A stretch of 40,565 nucleotides of DNA, taken from the NCBI GenBank assembly GCA_947475315.1, contig CANJMY010000029.1:1-40565 (forward strand), written 5' to 3'. Below the pieces are notes generated by a model. That model did no database searches. It was not told where the DNA came from and was given only the letters and a program-made list of their open reading frames with translations. The position numbers were made by a program, and so were the translations under genes. Numbering within the stretch: the stretch's first letter is position 1; each line of letters begins with the position of its first letter. Positions 31,723-40,565 of the stretch are shown here, piece after piece. Source of the DNA: Pseudomonadota bacterium. Lineage in GTDB: Bacteria > Myxococcota_A > UBA796 > GCA-2862545.

Positions 31723-32690
31723 TGCGCGCGATCGACGTGGTGGACGGCAAGTGTGTGTTGGCGGACGCGCCCGCGCCCGCGCTCAAGCCCGGCTGCGTGC
31801 GGATCGCTGTGACCGCCGCGGGCATCAACCGCGCGGACCTCAACCAGAAGGAGGGCCGCTACCCACCCCCGCCCGGCGCCAGCTTGATCTTGGGCCTGGA
31901 GTGCGCGGGGACGATCGCTGAGGTCGCGCCGGACGTGACGTCGTGGCGCGTGGGCGACCGCGCGTGCGCGCTGCTCGCGGGCGGCGGCTACGCGTCCGAG
32001 GTGGTGGTCGACGCGCGCCACGTGCTGCCGATCCCATCCGGCATGTCGGACGTCGAGGCGGCCGCGGGCGTCGAGGTGTTCGCCACGGCTTGGCTCAACC
32101 TGATGGACGAGGGCGGCCTGCGTTACCAGAAGGGTGCGCGGCTGGTGGTGCACGCGGGCGGCAGCGGCGTCGGCACGGCCGCCGTGCAGATCGCGCGCGC
32201 CTGGGGCCACCACCCGTTCGTCACCGCGGGCGACGACGCCAAGATCGCGCGCTGCGTCGCGCTGGGCGCTGAGGGCGGCGCGAACCGGCGCGCGGGCCGC
32301 TGGGCCGACGCGGCGAGCGCGTGGGCGCCAGGCGGGGTCGACGCGATCCTCGATCCGGTCGGCGGCGCCTACCTGGCCGACGACCTCACCGTGCTCGCGA
32401 TCGACGGTCGGCTGGTGATCATCGGCCTGATGGGCGGGCGCGCCGCGGAGATCGACCTGGGGCGCCTGCTAGTGAAGCGCCTTCGCGTGGTGGGCAGCAC
32501 GCTTCGCAGTCGCAGCGACGACTTCAAGGCCGCGCTCGTCGCCGACCTCCGCGCGAACGTCTGGCCGCGCTTTGCGGACGGCACGCTCAAGCCGATCGTC
32601 GACGCCACCTTCCCGCTCGCCGACGCGGAGGCCGCGCACGCGCGCGTCGCGAGCAACGGCACGTTCGGCGCGGTCGTCCTGACCGTCTAG
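31722..32690 (+). CDS. Quinone oxidoreductase, PIG3/zeta-crystallin type
   Basis: This 322-residue MDR-superfamily enzyme has AAGINRADLNQKEGRYPPP and LGLECAGTIAEVAPDV in the catalytic domain, VEVFATAWLNLM in the linker, and the NADPH-binding strand HAGGSGVGTAAVQIARAWG. No zinc-ligand Cys set is seen, as expected for the quinone reductase branch. The YPPPPGAS and MDEGG features match the TP53I3-like group. It probably reduces quinones or enals with NADPH. It overlaps the M28 gene (TGATG) and its TAG shares CTAG with the convergent thioredoxin gene. Confidence 0.9.
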   Translation: MRAIDVVDGKCVLADAPAPALKPGCVRIAVTAAGINRADLNQKEGRYPPPPGASLILGLECAGTIAEVAPDVTSWRVGDRACALLAGGGYASEVVVDARHVLPIPSGMSDVEAAAGVEVFATAWLNLMDEGGLRYQKGARLVVHAGGSGVGTAAVQIARAWGHHPFVTAGDDAKIARCVALGAEGGANRRAGRWADAASAWAPGGVDAILDPVGGAYLADDLTVLAIDGRLVIIGLMGGRAAEIDLGRLLVKRLRVVGSTLRSRSDDFKAALVADLRANVWPRFADGTLKPIVDATFPLADAEAAHARVASNGTFGAVVLTV

Positions 32691-33073
32691 GCGGAGATCA
32701 GCGCGTCGAGCGTGGGCTTGGGCAGCGCGCCCACCCGCGACGCCGTGATGATCCCGTCGCGCACGAAGATCGAGGTCGGCGTGGCGGCGATCGACCACGC
32801 GGACGCGTCGGCGCGGCGCAGCGTGACGTCGATGGCGATCACGCTGTGGCCGCCCGCGGCGAGCGCCTCCACCGCGGGCTCCATGGCGCGGCAGGGACCG
32901 CACGACGGGCTGTGGAACCACACGAGCGCAGCACCCGTGGCGGGCAGGTCCGACAGCGGCGGCGCGGGGCGGCCCACCTGCCGATGCGCAGCGCGCTGCA
33001 TGCGGATCTGGGTGATCGACATGAGGACCAGCCCGACGACGACCATCAGCAGCAGCGCGAGCGCGAAGTTCAT
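32687..33073 (-). CDS. Membrane-anchored thioredoxin-like protein
   Basis: This 128-residue protein has an N-terminal helix (FALALLLMVVVGLVLMSI) and a short thioredoxin domain with FHSPSCGPCRAMEP (active-site C-G-P-C) and ATPTSIFV (cis-Pro). The domain is minimal at about 85 residues. If the helix anchors it with the domain outside, it would act on envelope thiols; the positive charges after the helix leave orientation ambiguous. It is the last gene of the DUF2892/sigma/anti-sigma run, suggesting a link to redox stress. Confidence 0.85.
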   Translation of the reverse strand: MNFALALLLMVVVGLVLMSITQIRMQRAAHRQVGRPAPPLSDLPATGAALVWFHSPSCGPCRAMEPAVEALAAGGHSVIAIDVTLRRADASAWSIAATPTSIFVRDGIITASRVGALPKPTLDALISA

Positions 33074-33095
33074 GGCGACCCTCCGTGCGGTGTGG

Positions 33096-33365
33096 TCAGT
33101 CCTGGGCCGGGAGCGCGGCCAGCCGCGCGCGCAGGCGCTCGATCAGGCCATCGGGCGCCGACACCTTGGTCTTGGGCAGCGCCGCGACCACCGCGCCGTA
33201 CGCGCCGCCGAACCGCTCGCACCAGTCGCAGGCCGACACGTGGGCGATCACCTGGCCGCGATCGGCGTCCGACAGGGTGCCGTCGACCAGGTTGGGCAGG
33301 CGCTGGAGCACCTCGCCGCACCACAGCCCGGCGACGTGACGCTGGCCGTCGTGTTCAATCGACAT
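33096..33365 (-). CDS. Soluble zinc-finger anti-sigma factor
   Basis: This 89-residue protein has the ZAS motif H-V-S-A-C-D-W-C (HxxxCxxC) in the form found in zf-HC2 anti-sigma factors, preceded by L-W-C and PNLVDGTLSDADRG, the usual helical sigma-binding layout. No membrane helix is present, so it would bind its sigma factor in the cytoplasm and could release it when Cys/zinc is oxidised, as in RsrA-type proteins. Its start overlaps the end of the sigma gene by 11 bases. Confidence 0.85.
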   Translation of the reverse strand: MSIEHDGQRHVAGLWCGEVLQRLPNLVDGTLSDADRGQVIAHVSACDWCERFGGAYGAVVAALPKTKVSAPDGLIERLRARLAALPAQD

Positions 33366-33915
33366 CGGTCACCTCCCGCAGCTCAGCCATCAGCCGGAGG
33401 CGCGCGCGGTGCAGGCGGCTCTTGAGCGCGCCCAGGTCCACGTCCAGCAGCGCGGCCGCCTCAGCTCCGGTGAAGCCCTCCAGGTCGCGCAGCACGATCA
33501 CCTCCCGGTCTTCGTCCGACAGCCGGGCGAGCGCCGCGCTCACCCGCTCCTTCTCCTCCACCGCCGACGCGGCCAGCTCCGGGTCGCCGCCAAAGCCCGC
33601 GGCGACCGCCAGCTCCTCCAGCGACTCCGACACCGCGGGCTCCCCCGCGCGACGACGCCACGTCCGCGCCGCCTGACGCCGCGCGATCCCAAAGATCCAC
33701 ACCCGCCCGGACACGTCGCCGCGCCACGTGCGCGCGCCGCACCACACGCCGACCAGCACCTCTTGCAGCGCGTCCTCGGCCACCTCGTCGCTGCGGCACA
33801 GCGCGCGGAGGTAGCGAAAGAGGCTGGCGTGGGTGTGATCGGCCAGCTGCGCGAACGCGCCCTGGTCACCCAAGGCCACCCGCGTGATCAGCGCTGTCTC
33901 TAGGTCTGCTTCCAC
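33355..33915 (-). CDS. ECF-family RNA polymerase sigma factor
   Basis: This 186-residue protein shows sigma region 2 (LFRYLRALCRSDEVAEDALQ and VWIFGIARRQAARTWRRR) and region 4 (LARLSDEDREVIVLRDLEGF, AAALLDVDLGALKSRLHRAR). The start GTG 33915 gives MEADLETALITRVALG, the proper beginning of region 2; the longer open frame to 34224 is shadow of DUF2892. It directs core polymerase to specific promoters and is presumably held by the zinc-finger protein encoded next. Two AGGGTTCCG copies (GGAACCCT on its strand) upstream of the operon resemble ECF -35 elements and hint at autoregulation. Confidence 0.93.
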   Translation of the reverse strand: MEADLETALITRVALGDQGAFAQLADHTHASLFRYLRALCRSDEVAEDALQEVLVGVWCGARTWRGDVSGRVWIFGIARRQAARTWRRRAGEPAVSESLEELAVAAGFGGDPELAASAVEEKERVSAALARLSDEDREVIVLRDLEGFTGAEAAALLDVDLGALKSRLHRARLRLMAELREVTDVD

Positions 33916-34109
33916 GTCGAGACACCCAGGAGCGTGTAGATCGGGCAGCTGCCCACCGCGGCGGTGAACAGCAGGACGAGGCCCAGTAGCCCGGCGAGGC
34001 CCCAGCCGGGCACGGGCCCGATGAAGAGGAGCGAGAGCAGACCCAGGCCGAGGAGGACGCGGGCGACGCGTTCGAAGGTGTGGACGTTGTGCGGGAGCAG
34101 GCTCGACAT
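33900..34109 (-). CDS. DUF2892 small membrane protein
   Basis: This 69-residue protein starts at ATG 34109 (MSSLLPHNVHTFERVARV). It has two helices (LLGLGLLSLLFIG and GLAGLLGLVLLFTAAVG) and ends S-C-P-I-Y-T-L-L-G-V-S-T. This matches the DUF2892/YgaP transmembrane family, with its conserved N-x-x-x-x-x-R...G and G-x-C-P-x-Y-x-x-x-G. Such proteins are often next to rhodanese or thiol-redox genes; here it heads an ECF sigma/thioredoxin operon and overlaps the sigma gene by 16 bases. Confidence 0.9.
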   Translation of the reverse strand: MSSLLPHNVHTFERVARVLLGLGLLSLLFIGPVPGWGLAGLLGLVLLFTAAVGSCPIYTLLGVSTWKQT

Positions 34110-34135
34110 GGGGCACCTCGTTGGGGTTCTGAACG

Positions 34136-34166
34136 AGGGTTCCGGGTTGAGGGAAGAAGGGTTCCG
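34136..34166 (-). promoter_or_regulatory. AGGGTTCCG direct repeat, ECF-like -35 candidates
   Basis: Two identical 9-mers, AGGGTTCCG at 34136-34144 and 34158-34166, lie 22 bases apart (about two helical turns). On the minus strand each reads CGGAACCCT; GGAAC is the usual core of ECF sigma -35 boxes. They lie 27-57 bases upstream of the DUF2892 start. Confidence 0.4.
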
Positions 34167-34438
34167 CCTGTCCGACAATTTCTCGGTGCCGCGGCGATCC
34201 GATGGGGCTGAGGCGCTTGAGCACAACAGAGTTCTAGGCCGGGCCCTACCGAAGACGAATCCGAACGCTCGAGCTGGCCGGCTTGTCGTTCAGCGGCCCG
34301 ATCGCGCTGCCGTGGGAGTGGTCCGGAATGTCGGGCGACGACGACCGGTGATCCGCGCCAGCGGGTAGCGCGCGTGGGCGCGCTTCCGGCGTGCGCGTCC
34401 GGACGGCGTTCACCCATTGAAGGAGCATCCTGAAGGAT

Positions 34439-34454
34439 AGGCACGTCGCTTGCT
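34439..34454 (+). promoter_or_regulatory. Sigma-54 (RpoN) promoter of the acsA-E1-E2-ACP operon
   Basis: AGGCACG-TCGC-TTGCT matches the RpoN consensus TGGCACG-N4-TTGCW at all fixed positions but the first. The invariant GG (34440-34441) and GC (34452-34453) are separated by exactly ten bases. The predicted transcription start is near 34465, about 18 bases before the ATG at 34483. This implies an activator protein working from upstream sites; no such gene is in the window. Confidence 0.65.
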
Positions 34455-34482
34455 TTCCAGCGAGTGTCTCCAGAGGGAAACC

Positions 34483-36275
<1,793 letters not shown>

Positions 36276-36279
<4 letters not shown>

Positions 36280-38279
36280 CCGACCCAAGCGCCTCCACCT
36301 GGGTGCCGGTGACGCGGGAGGCCGCGCTCGTGCGCCACCGTGACATGGTCCGCATCCGGCGCTTCGAGGAGCGCTGCGCCGAGGTCTACGGCCAGGGAAA
36401 GATCCGAGGGTTCCTCCACCTGTACATCGGCGAGGAGGCGATCGCGGTCGGTGCAATCGCCGCCCTGCGGCCTGAGGACAACGTGCTCGCCACCTACCGT
36501 GAGCACGGTCACGCGCTCGCCCGCGGCATGTCGATGGACGTGATCATGGCCGAGATGTTCGGTCGCGTCGACGGGTGCTGCAAGGGACGCGGCGGGTCGA
36601 TGCACCTGTTCGACGCCAAGCTGCGCGTGTTCGGGGGCAACGCGATCGTCGCGGGGCACCTGCCGCTCGCGGTCGGCATGGGCCTCGCGGACCAGCGCCT
36701 CGGTCGTGCGGCGGTGACCGCGTGCTTCTTCGGCGAAGGCGCGATGGCGGAGGGTGAGTTTCACGAGTCGATGAACCTGGCGTCGCTGTGGAAGCTGCCG
36801 GTGCTGTTCCTGTGCGAGAACAACCAGTACGCCATGGGCACGGCGCTCGCGCGCAGCGAGGCCGAGACCGACCTGGTCACCAAGGCCTCCGCCTACGGCA
36901 TGACCGCCGAGGTGGTCGACGGGATGGATGTGTTCGCGGTGGAGGCTGCGGTCGCGCGCCTGGCGGCCGCGGCGCGCCAGGGTGGCGGGCCGGCCTTCCT
37001 GGAGCTGCGCACCTACCGCCTGCGCGGCCACTCGATGTTCGACGCGCAGCTCTACCGGGACAAGGCCGAGATCGAGGCGTGGAAGCCGCGCTGCCCGATC
37101 CTCAACCTGGAGACGCGGCTGCGCGGGTTGGGCTGGATCGACGATGCGACGGTCGCCGCTGTGGACGCGTCGGCGCTCGCGGAGGTGGAGCGCGCGGTGG
37201 CCTTCGCCGACGCGTCGCCGCTGGAGGCCGAGTCGGAGTTGCTGGTGGACGTGTGCTCTCCCCGTACCCCCTGCCCCGCGCCGCCTGCGCGCGTCGGAGG
37301 CAAGCTCGCGCTCCGGGACGCCATCAAGGAGGCGATTCGCGAGGCGCTCGACGCGGATCCGCGCGTGTTCCTGATGGGGGAGGACGTGGGGCGCTACGGC
37401 GGCTGCTACGCGGTGAGCAAGGGTCTGTGGGACGTCTACGGCCCCGAGCGCATCCGGGACGCGCCGCTGTCGGAGTCGGCCTTTGTGGGCGCGGGCGTGG
37501 GCGCAGCCATGCTCGGCATGCGGCCGATCGTCGAGATCATGACGGTGAACTTCAGCCTGCTCGCGCTGGACCAGATCCTGAACAACGCGGCCACGCTGCG
37601 TCACATGTCCGGCGGCCAGGTGTCCGTGCCGGTGGTGATCCGCATGGCGACCGGCGCAGGCCGCCAGCTCGCCGCACAGCACAGCCACAGCTTGGAGGGC
37701 TGGTACGCGCACATCCCGGGCCTGCGCGTGCTGGCGCCGGCCACGCTCCAGGACGCGCGTGGCATGCTGTGGAGCGCGCTGCATGAGCCGGACCCGGTGA
37801 TCTTGTTCGAGCACGTGAACCTCTACGGCGTCGAAGGGGAGCTGGGGATGGTCGGCCCGACCGATCTGGACCACGCGGCCGTGCGCAGGCCCGGCCGGGA
37901 CGTGACGCTGGTGACCTACGGCGGCTCGTTGCCCAAGACCCTGGAGGCCGCCGAGGCGCTCGCGGCCGACCACATTGAGGCCGAGGTGATCGATCTGCGT
38001 GTGCTGCGGCCGCTCGACGACGCCACGGTGCTCGCGTCCGTGACGCGCACGCGGCGCGTCGTGATCGTCGACGAGGGCTGGCGCACCGGCGGCCTGTCGG
38101 CGGAGCTGGCGGCCCGCATCGGTGAGCTCGCTTTCTGGGAGCTGGACGCGCCGATCGAGCGCGTGTGCACCGCCGAGGTGCCCGTCCCTTACGCGAGGCA
38201 CATGGAGATCGCCGCGCTGCCCAGCGTCGCGGCGATCGTAGCCGCGGCGCAGCGCGCGGTGCGAGGCACCGATGGCTGA
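36276..38279 (+). CDS. 2-oxoacid (pyruvate/acetoin-type) dehydrogenase E1, alpha and beta fused
   Basis: This 667-residue protein joins the two E1 subunits that are usually separate genes. Residues about 15-330 are E1 alpha: [41 protein letters not shown] and the thiamine diphosphate/magnesium motif G-E-G-A...E-N-N around residue 153, where the usual metal-binding Asp of GDG is Glu. Residues about 340-667 are E1 beta: [53 protein letters not shown]-type [16 protein letters not shown] and [12 protein letters not shown]. It decarboxylates a 2-oxoacid, or cleaves acetoin, and passes the acyl group to lipoyl-E2. It overlaps E2 by eight bases. Confidence 0.93.
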
Positions 38280-39585
38280 GCCCCTCTTGTTTGTGATGCC
38301 CTCGCTCGGTGCCGACATGGAGCACGGAGTGCTGGCGACTTGGCTGATCAAGCCGGGCGACGTCGTGAAGCGTGGACAGGTCATCGCCGTGGTGGAGACC
38401 CACAAGGGCGCCATCGAGGTCGAGTTCTTCCACGACGCCGTCGTGAGTCGGCTGGTGGCAGAGGAGGGGGACGAGGTGCCGGTCGGTGGCTTGCTCGCCG
38501 AGCTGACCGCAGCCTCGGGCGAGGTCGCGCCCCAAGCGCCGATCCCGGCCGCCGCGTCGGCGCCGATCCTGACGGCCGCCGCGGTGCCGGCAGTGACCGC
38601 GACGCCCGTCGCCGCACCGGCACCGGCGCGCGCACCTGCGCCGGCGCCACGCGCGGCGCCACCCGCGCCTGCGCCGGCGCCGGCCCCGCCGGAGACGACG
38701 CCCTACCGATCGTCGATCCTGAGCGGGCGCCCTCCCACGCCCGACCCTTGGGTGGCGGCGTCGCCCTCCGCGCGCATGCTGGCCTATGAGCGCGGCGTGG
38801 ATCTGCACGACGTGCATGGAACCGGTCGCCACGCGACGATCACCCGCGCCGACGTGGAGGCGGCGGCGGTCAGGGCGGCGGCGCCCGTGCCTGGCCCGGC
38901 GCGAACGACGCCGCGCCCGGTGGACGCCGCGCACGCCATGCGCTTGGCGATCGCCGCCGCGATGAGCAAGTCCAACCGCGAGATCCCCCACTACTACCTG
39001 TCCCACGACATCGACATGGCCACGCCGCTCGCGCGACTCGCGGAGCGCAACGCGTCGCGTCCGTCCGCAGAGCGTGTGTTGCCTGGCGCGCTCCTGGTGT
39101 GGGCGACCGCGAAGGCACTCGTGAAGTTCCCCGCGCTCAACGGGTTCTGGGTCGACGACCAGCTGCGGCCGGGCGCCGGCATCCACCCAGGCGTCGCGGT
39201 GTCGTTGCGCGGGGGTGGGCTCATGACGCCCGCGATGCACGACGCGGACAAGCTGACGCCGGAGGAGGTGATGGCGGCGCTGCAGGATCTGGTGCTGCGC
39301 ACGCGCGCGGGCCACCTGCGCTCGTCGGAGCTGATGGACCCCACGATCACCATCACCAGCCTTGGCGACACCGGCGTCGAGAGCGTGTTTGGCGTGATCT
39401 ACCCGCCGCAGGTCGCGCTCGTCGGGTTCGGACGGATCGTCGATCGTCCGGTGGCGATCGACGGCATGCTGGCGGTCCACCCGGTCGTCACCGCCACGTT
39501 GGCGGGCGACCATCGCGCCTCGGATGGGCACGTTGGCGCTCGCTTCCTCTCCGCCCTCGACAAGACCCTCCAGGAGTTCTCGTGA
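38272..39585 (+). CDS. Dihydrolipoamide acyltransferase E2
   Basis: This 437-residue protein has a lipoyl domain (residues 1-80) with E-T-H-K-G (Lys45 to be lipoylated; most E2s have D-K-A), a long Ala/Pro linker (about 90-150), a peripheral-subunit-binding domain ([15 protein letters not shown], then [17 protein letters not shown]), and the catalytic domain with [13 protein letters not shown] and the active-site HRASDGH (His414, Asp418). It accepts the acyl group from E1 and transfers it to CoA, forming acyl-CoA. No E3 (lipoamide dehydrogenase) gene follows; an ACP gene takes its place, overlapping by GTGA. Confidence 0.93.
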   Translation: MAEPLLFVMPSLGADMEHGVLATWLIKPGDVVKRGQVIAVVETHKGAIEVEFFHDAVVSRLVAEEGDEVPVGGLLAELTAASGEVAPQAPIPAAASAPILTAAAVPAVTATPVAAPAPARAPAPAPRAAPPAPAPAPAPPETTPYRSSILSGRPPTPDPWVAASPSARMLAYERGVDLHDVHGTGRHATITRADVEAAAVRAAAPVPGPARTTPRPVDAAHAMRLAIAAAMSKSNREIPHYYLSHDIDMATPLARLAERNASRPSAERVLPGALLVWATAKALVKFPALNGFWVDDQLRPGAGIHPGVAVSLRGGGLMTPAMHDADKLTPEEVMAALQDLVLRTRAGHLRSSELMDPTITITSLGDTGVESVFGVIYPPQVALVGFGRIVDRPVAIDGMLAVHPVVTATLAGDHRASDGHVGARFLSALDKTLQEFS

Positions 39586-39824
39586 CCACAGACGAAGCCA
39601 TCGACCATCTACAGGCTGTGCTCGCGGACATCGCGCCGGACGCGGATCTGCGCGACATCAAGCGCACCGCGAACCTTCGCGAGGAGCTCGACATCGACTC
39701 GATGGACTTCCTGCGCCTGGTGCAGGGCGTCCACGCGCGCACCGGGATCGACGTGCCCGAGGGTGACTACCGCAAGGTCGCCACGCTCGACGCGCTGGTC
39801 GCGTACCTGGTGGGCAAAGCCTGA
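39582..39824 (+). CDS. Acyl carrier protein
   Basis: This 80-residue acidic protein has the ACP four-helix pattern and the phosphopantetheine attachment motif D-I-D-S-M-D with Ser40; helices include IDHLQAVLADIA and FLRLVQGVHARTGI, ending VATLDALVAYLVGKA. GTG 39582 overlaps the E2 stop as GTGA, so it is certainly part of the operon. A dedicated ACP next to E1/E2 and an acyl-CoA ligase is not the standard 2-oxoacid dehydrogenase arrangement. It may accept acyl groups made by the operon. No ketosynthase, transacylase or phosphopantetheinyl transferase is near. Confidence 0.93.
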   Translation: MTTDEAIDHLQAVLADIAPDADLRDIKRTANLREELDIDSMDFLRLVQGVHARTGIDVPEGDYRKVATLDALVAYLVGKA

Positions 39825-39834
39825 GCGCGCCCGG

Positions 39835-39874
39835 CCGTCCGCCGACACGCCCGCGCGGGTTCCTCGGCGGTCGG
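39835..39874 (+). terminator. Possible terminator-like stem-loop after the ACP gene
   Basis: CCGTCCGCCGA (39835-39845) and TCGGCGGTCGG (39864-39874) are 11-base arms with one mismatch. The loop contains a further palindrome (CCCGCGCGGG), and GGAGCG-TC-GCTCC follows. No T-run is present, so efficient rho-independent termination is uncertain. It lies 11 bases after the stop codon of the operon. Confidence 0.35.
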
Positions 39875-40007
39875 AGCGTCGCTCCTACGGCCGTCCCCAC
39901 CCGAATCGCACGGTCGTCGGGACCAGGGCGGGTCGAGTGACCTCGCTATGCCTTGACGGACAACAGGTCAGGCCGCTCGGCCGCGCCGGAGTGAGTGCCC
40001 GACAGTC

Positions 40008-40041
40008 CGTGCGAACCCTTCTCCGGGAAGCTCCTCGCACG
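40008..40041. other. Inverted repeat between convergent genes
   Basis: CGTGCGA (40008-40014) and TCGCACG (40035-40041) are perfect 7-base arms around 20 bases in the 286-base gap between the ACP gene and the convergent gene ending at 40111. It could be a bidirectional terminator or a small structured RNA end. The remainder of the gap shows no gene. Confidence 0.3.
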
Positions 40042-40110
40042 AACGTGTCGTCAGCGAACGGGTGCACAGGCCGAGGAAGTCGCGGCCTCGCGGCGCGCCC
40101 GTCACGAGGC

Positions 40111-40563
40111 TCACTCGACGGCGGCGAACGGGACCGTGCGAGGCACGCCGTCGACGCGCAGCTCCAACGCCCCGACGAACCCGGCTCCGATCGCCTCGTC
40201 GGTGGGGACGAGCTCGTAGAGGTCGACCATGCCGAGCTCGCCCATCGGCTGGGTGACCACACGCCTGACGCCGAAGCCTGACGCCTCGACCAGGCGGGGG
40301 ATCTTCTCTCCGGGTGCCCGGCCCAGCGCGTAGAGGACCGCTTCGCCCTCGCCGTCCCGGGGGACGGCGAGCTCGTTCGCGTCCGACAATGCGGGCACGG
40401 CGACGCCGTCGTGGATCTTCGCTGGCCCGAACGCGGTCGCAGCCTCCTGGACCTCCGCCTCCCCGAGCGCGGCCGTGCCGAGGAAGCCGTGCACCGACGG
40501 GTGCAACAGGCGCTCCACCGCCTCGATCAGCGACCGGTCCGTGTGCCGCCCATAGAGGGTGCT
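40111..40563 (-). CDS. Unrecognised protein, 5' part beyond the window edge (partial)
   Basis: A minus-strand frame is open from the window edge to a TGA at 40111-40113, covering about 150 residues. The visible part begins STLYGRHTDRSLIEAVERLL and ends LRVDGVPRTVPFAAVE. It is soluble, with alternating helices and strands (VLYALGRAPGEKIPRLVEA; GMVDLYELVPTDEAIGAGF). I recognise no family. A GTG at 40518 would be a possible start, but in-frame coding continues upstream of it, so the gene probably begins outside. It converges on the acsA-ACP operon. Confidence 0.6.
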   Translation of the reverse strand, partial: STLYGRHTDRSLIEAVERLLHPSVHGFLGTAALGEAEVQEAATAFGPAKIHDGVAVPALSDANELAVPRDGEGEAVLYALGRAPGEKIPRLVEASGFGVRRVVTQPMGELGMVDLYELVPTDEAIGAGFVGALELRVDGVPRTVPFAAVE

Positions 40564-40565
40564 AG

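Larger units (their letters stand above)
34110..34482. other. Divergent regulatory region between ECF sigma operon and acsA operon
   Basis: This 373-base gap has no supported gene. It contains the AGGGTTCCG pair (34136-34166) on the sigma-operon side, a GCGCGC-GTGG-GCGCGC hairpin (34368-34383), a TGAAGGA direct repeat close to the acsA side (34418-34424 and 34431-34437), and the sigma-54-type element (34439-34454). A region of this length leaves room for enhancer-binding sites. Confidence 0.7.

Noticed and set aside
34450-34482. TTG at 34450 as the acsA start
   Set aside because: It lies within the sigma-54 promoter element and upstream of the predicted transcription start; ATG 34483 has a suitable ribosome binding site.
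39825-40110. Search for a tRNA or small RNA gene in the gap after the ACP gene
   Set aside because: Inverted repeats exist, but no cloverleaf pattern (TTCRA T-arm with paired acceptor ends) was found.

Overview
This is a GC-rich (by eye about 70%), densely coded bacterial chromosomal window with about 40 genes. Many genes overlap by 1-4 bases (ATGA, GTGA or TGATG), and GTG and TTG starts are common. The envelope proteome is full of lipoproteins, PKD-type domains and Asp/Thr-rich linkers. One secreted metalloprotease ends in a Cys + hydrophobic helix + Arg-cluster tail like the MYXO-CTERM sorting signal. Together these suggest a Myxococcota or related deltaproteobacterial lineage. This placement is an inference from protein style; no rRNA or tRNA gene is visible. 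I saw no insertion sequence, prophage or CRISPR array.

Layout. 1-6.4 kb: surface-polysaccharide genes (end of a methyltransferase, two tandem GT4 glycosyltransferases, a membrane O-acyltransferase with SGNH domain, an NAD-dependent sugar epimerase), interrupted by a small acidic protein and a lipoprotein with a frameshift in its signal peptide. 6.5-10 kb: a thioredoxin-fold lipoprotein with its own promoter and terminator, a His/Gly/Tyr-rich secreted repeat protein, a lipoprotein and a ChaN-like protein. 10-16 kb: a UDG-superfamily protein overlapping class I aldolase fbaB, an orphan PAAR protein, a propeller lipoprotein, a frameshifted FHA/WD40 remnant, and the proBA proline operon. 16-22 kb: a PKD lipoprotein, a four-gene ABC-transporter operon with two exported partner proteins, and a matrixin-type protease with an exported partner. 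22-30 kb: a GT4 enzyme divergent from a radical SAM protein with a C-terminal Cys cluster, an esterase/M50B/lipoprotein operon, xseA, and a sulfatase-fold membrane protein that seems to have lost its metal ligands. 30-34 kb: an M28 peptidase, a quinone oxidoreductase, and a DUF2892/ECF sigma/anti-sigma/membrane thioredoxin operon.

The most distinctive locus is 34.4-39.8 kb: acetate-CoA ligase, a fused 2-oxoacid dehydrogenase E1 alpha-beta, a lipoyl E2 and a stand-alone acyl carrier protein, all overlapping, with a near-consensus sigma-54 promoter (GG-N10-GC) just upstream. An ACP sits where a lipoamide dehydrogenase (E3) might be expected. This suggests a regulated route that makes acyl groups on lipoyl-E2 or CoA and possibly passes them to ACP. 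It is my leading candidate for an under-described system.

Two intergenic signals are also notable: a nested dyad between divergent promoters at 30231-30283, and a direct repeat (AGGGTTCCG, 22 bp apart) upstream of the ECF sigma operon.
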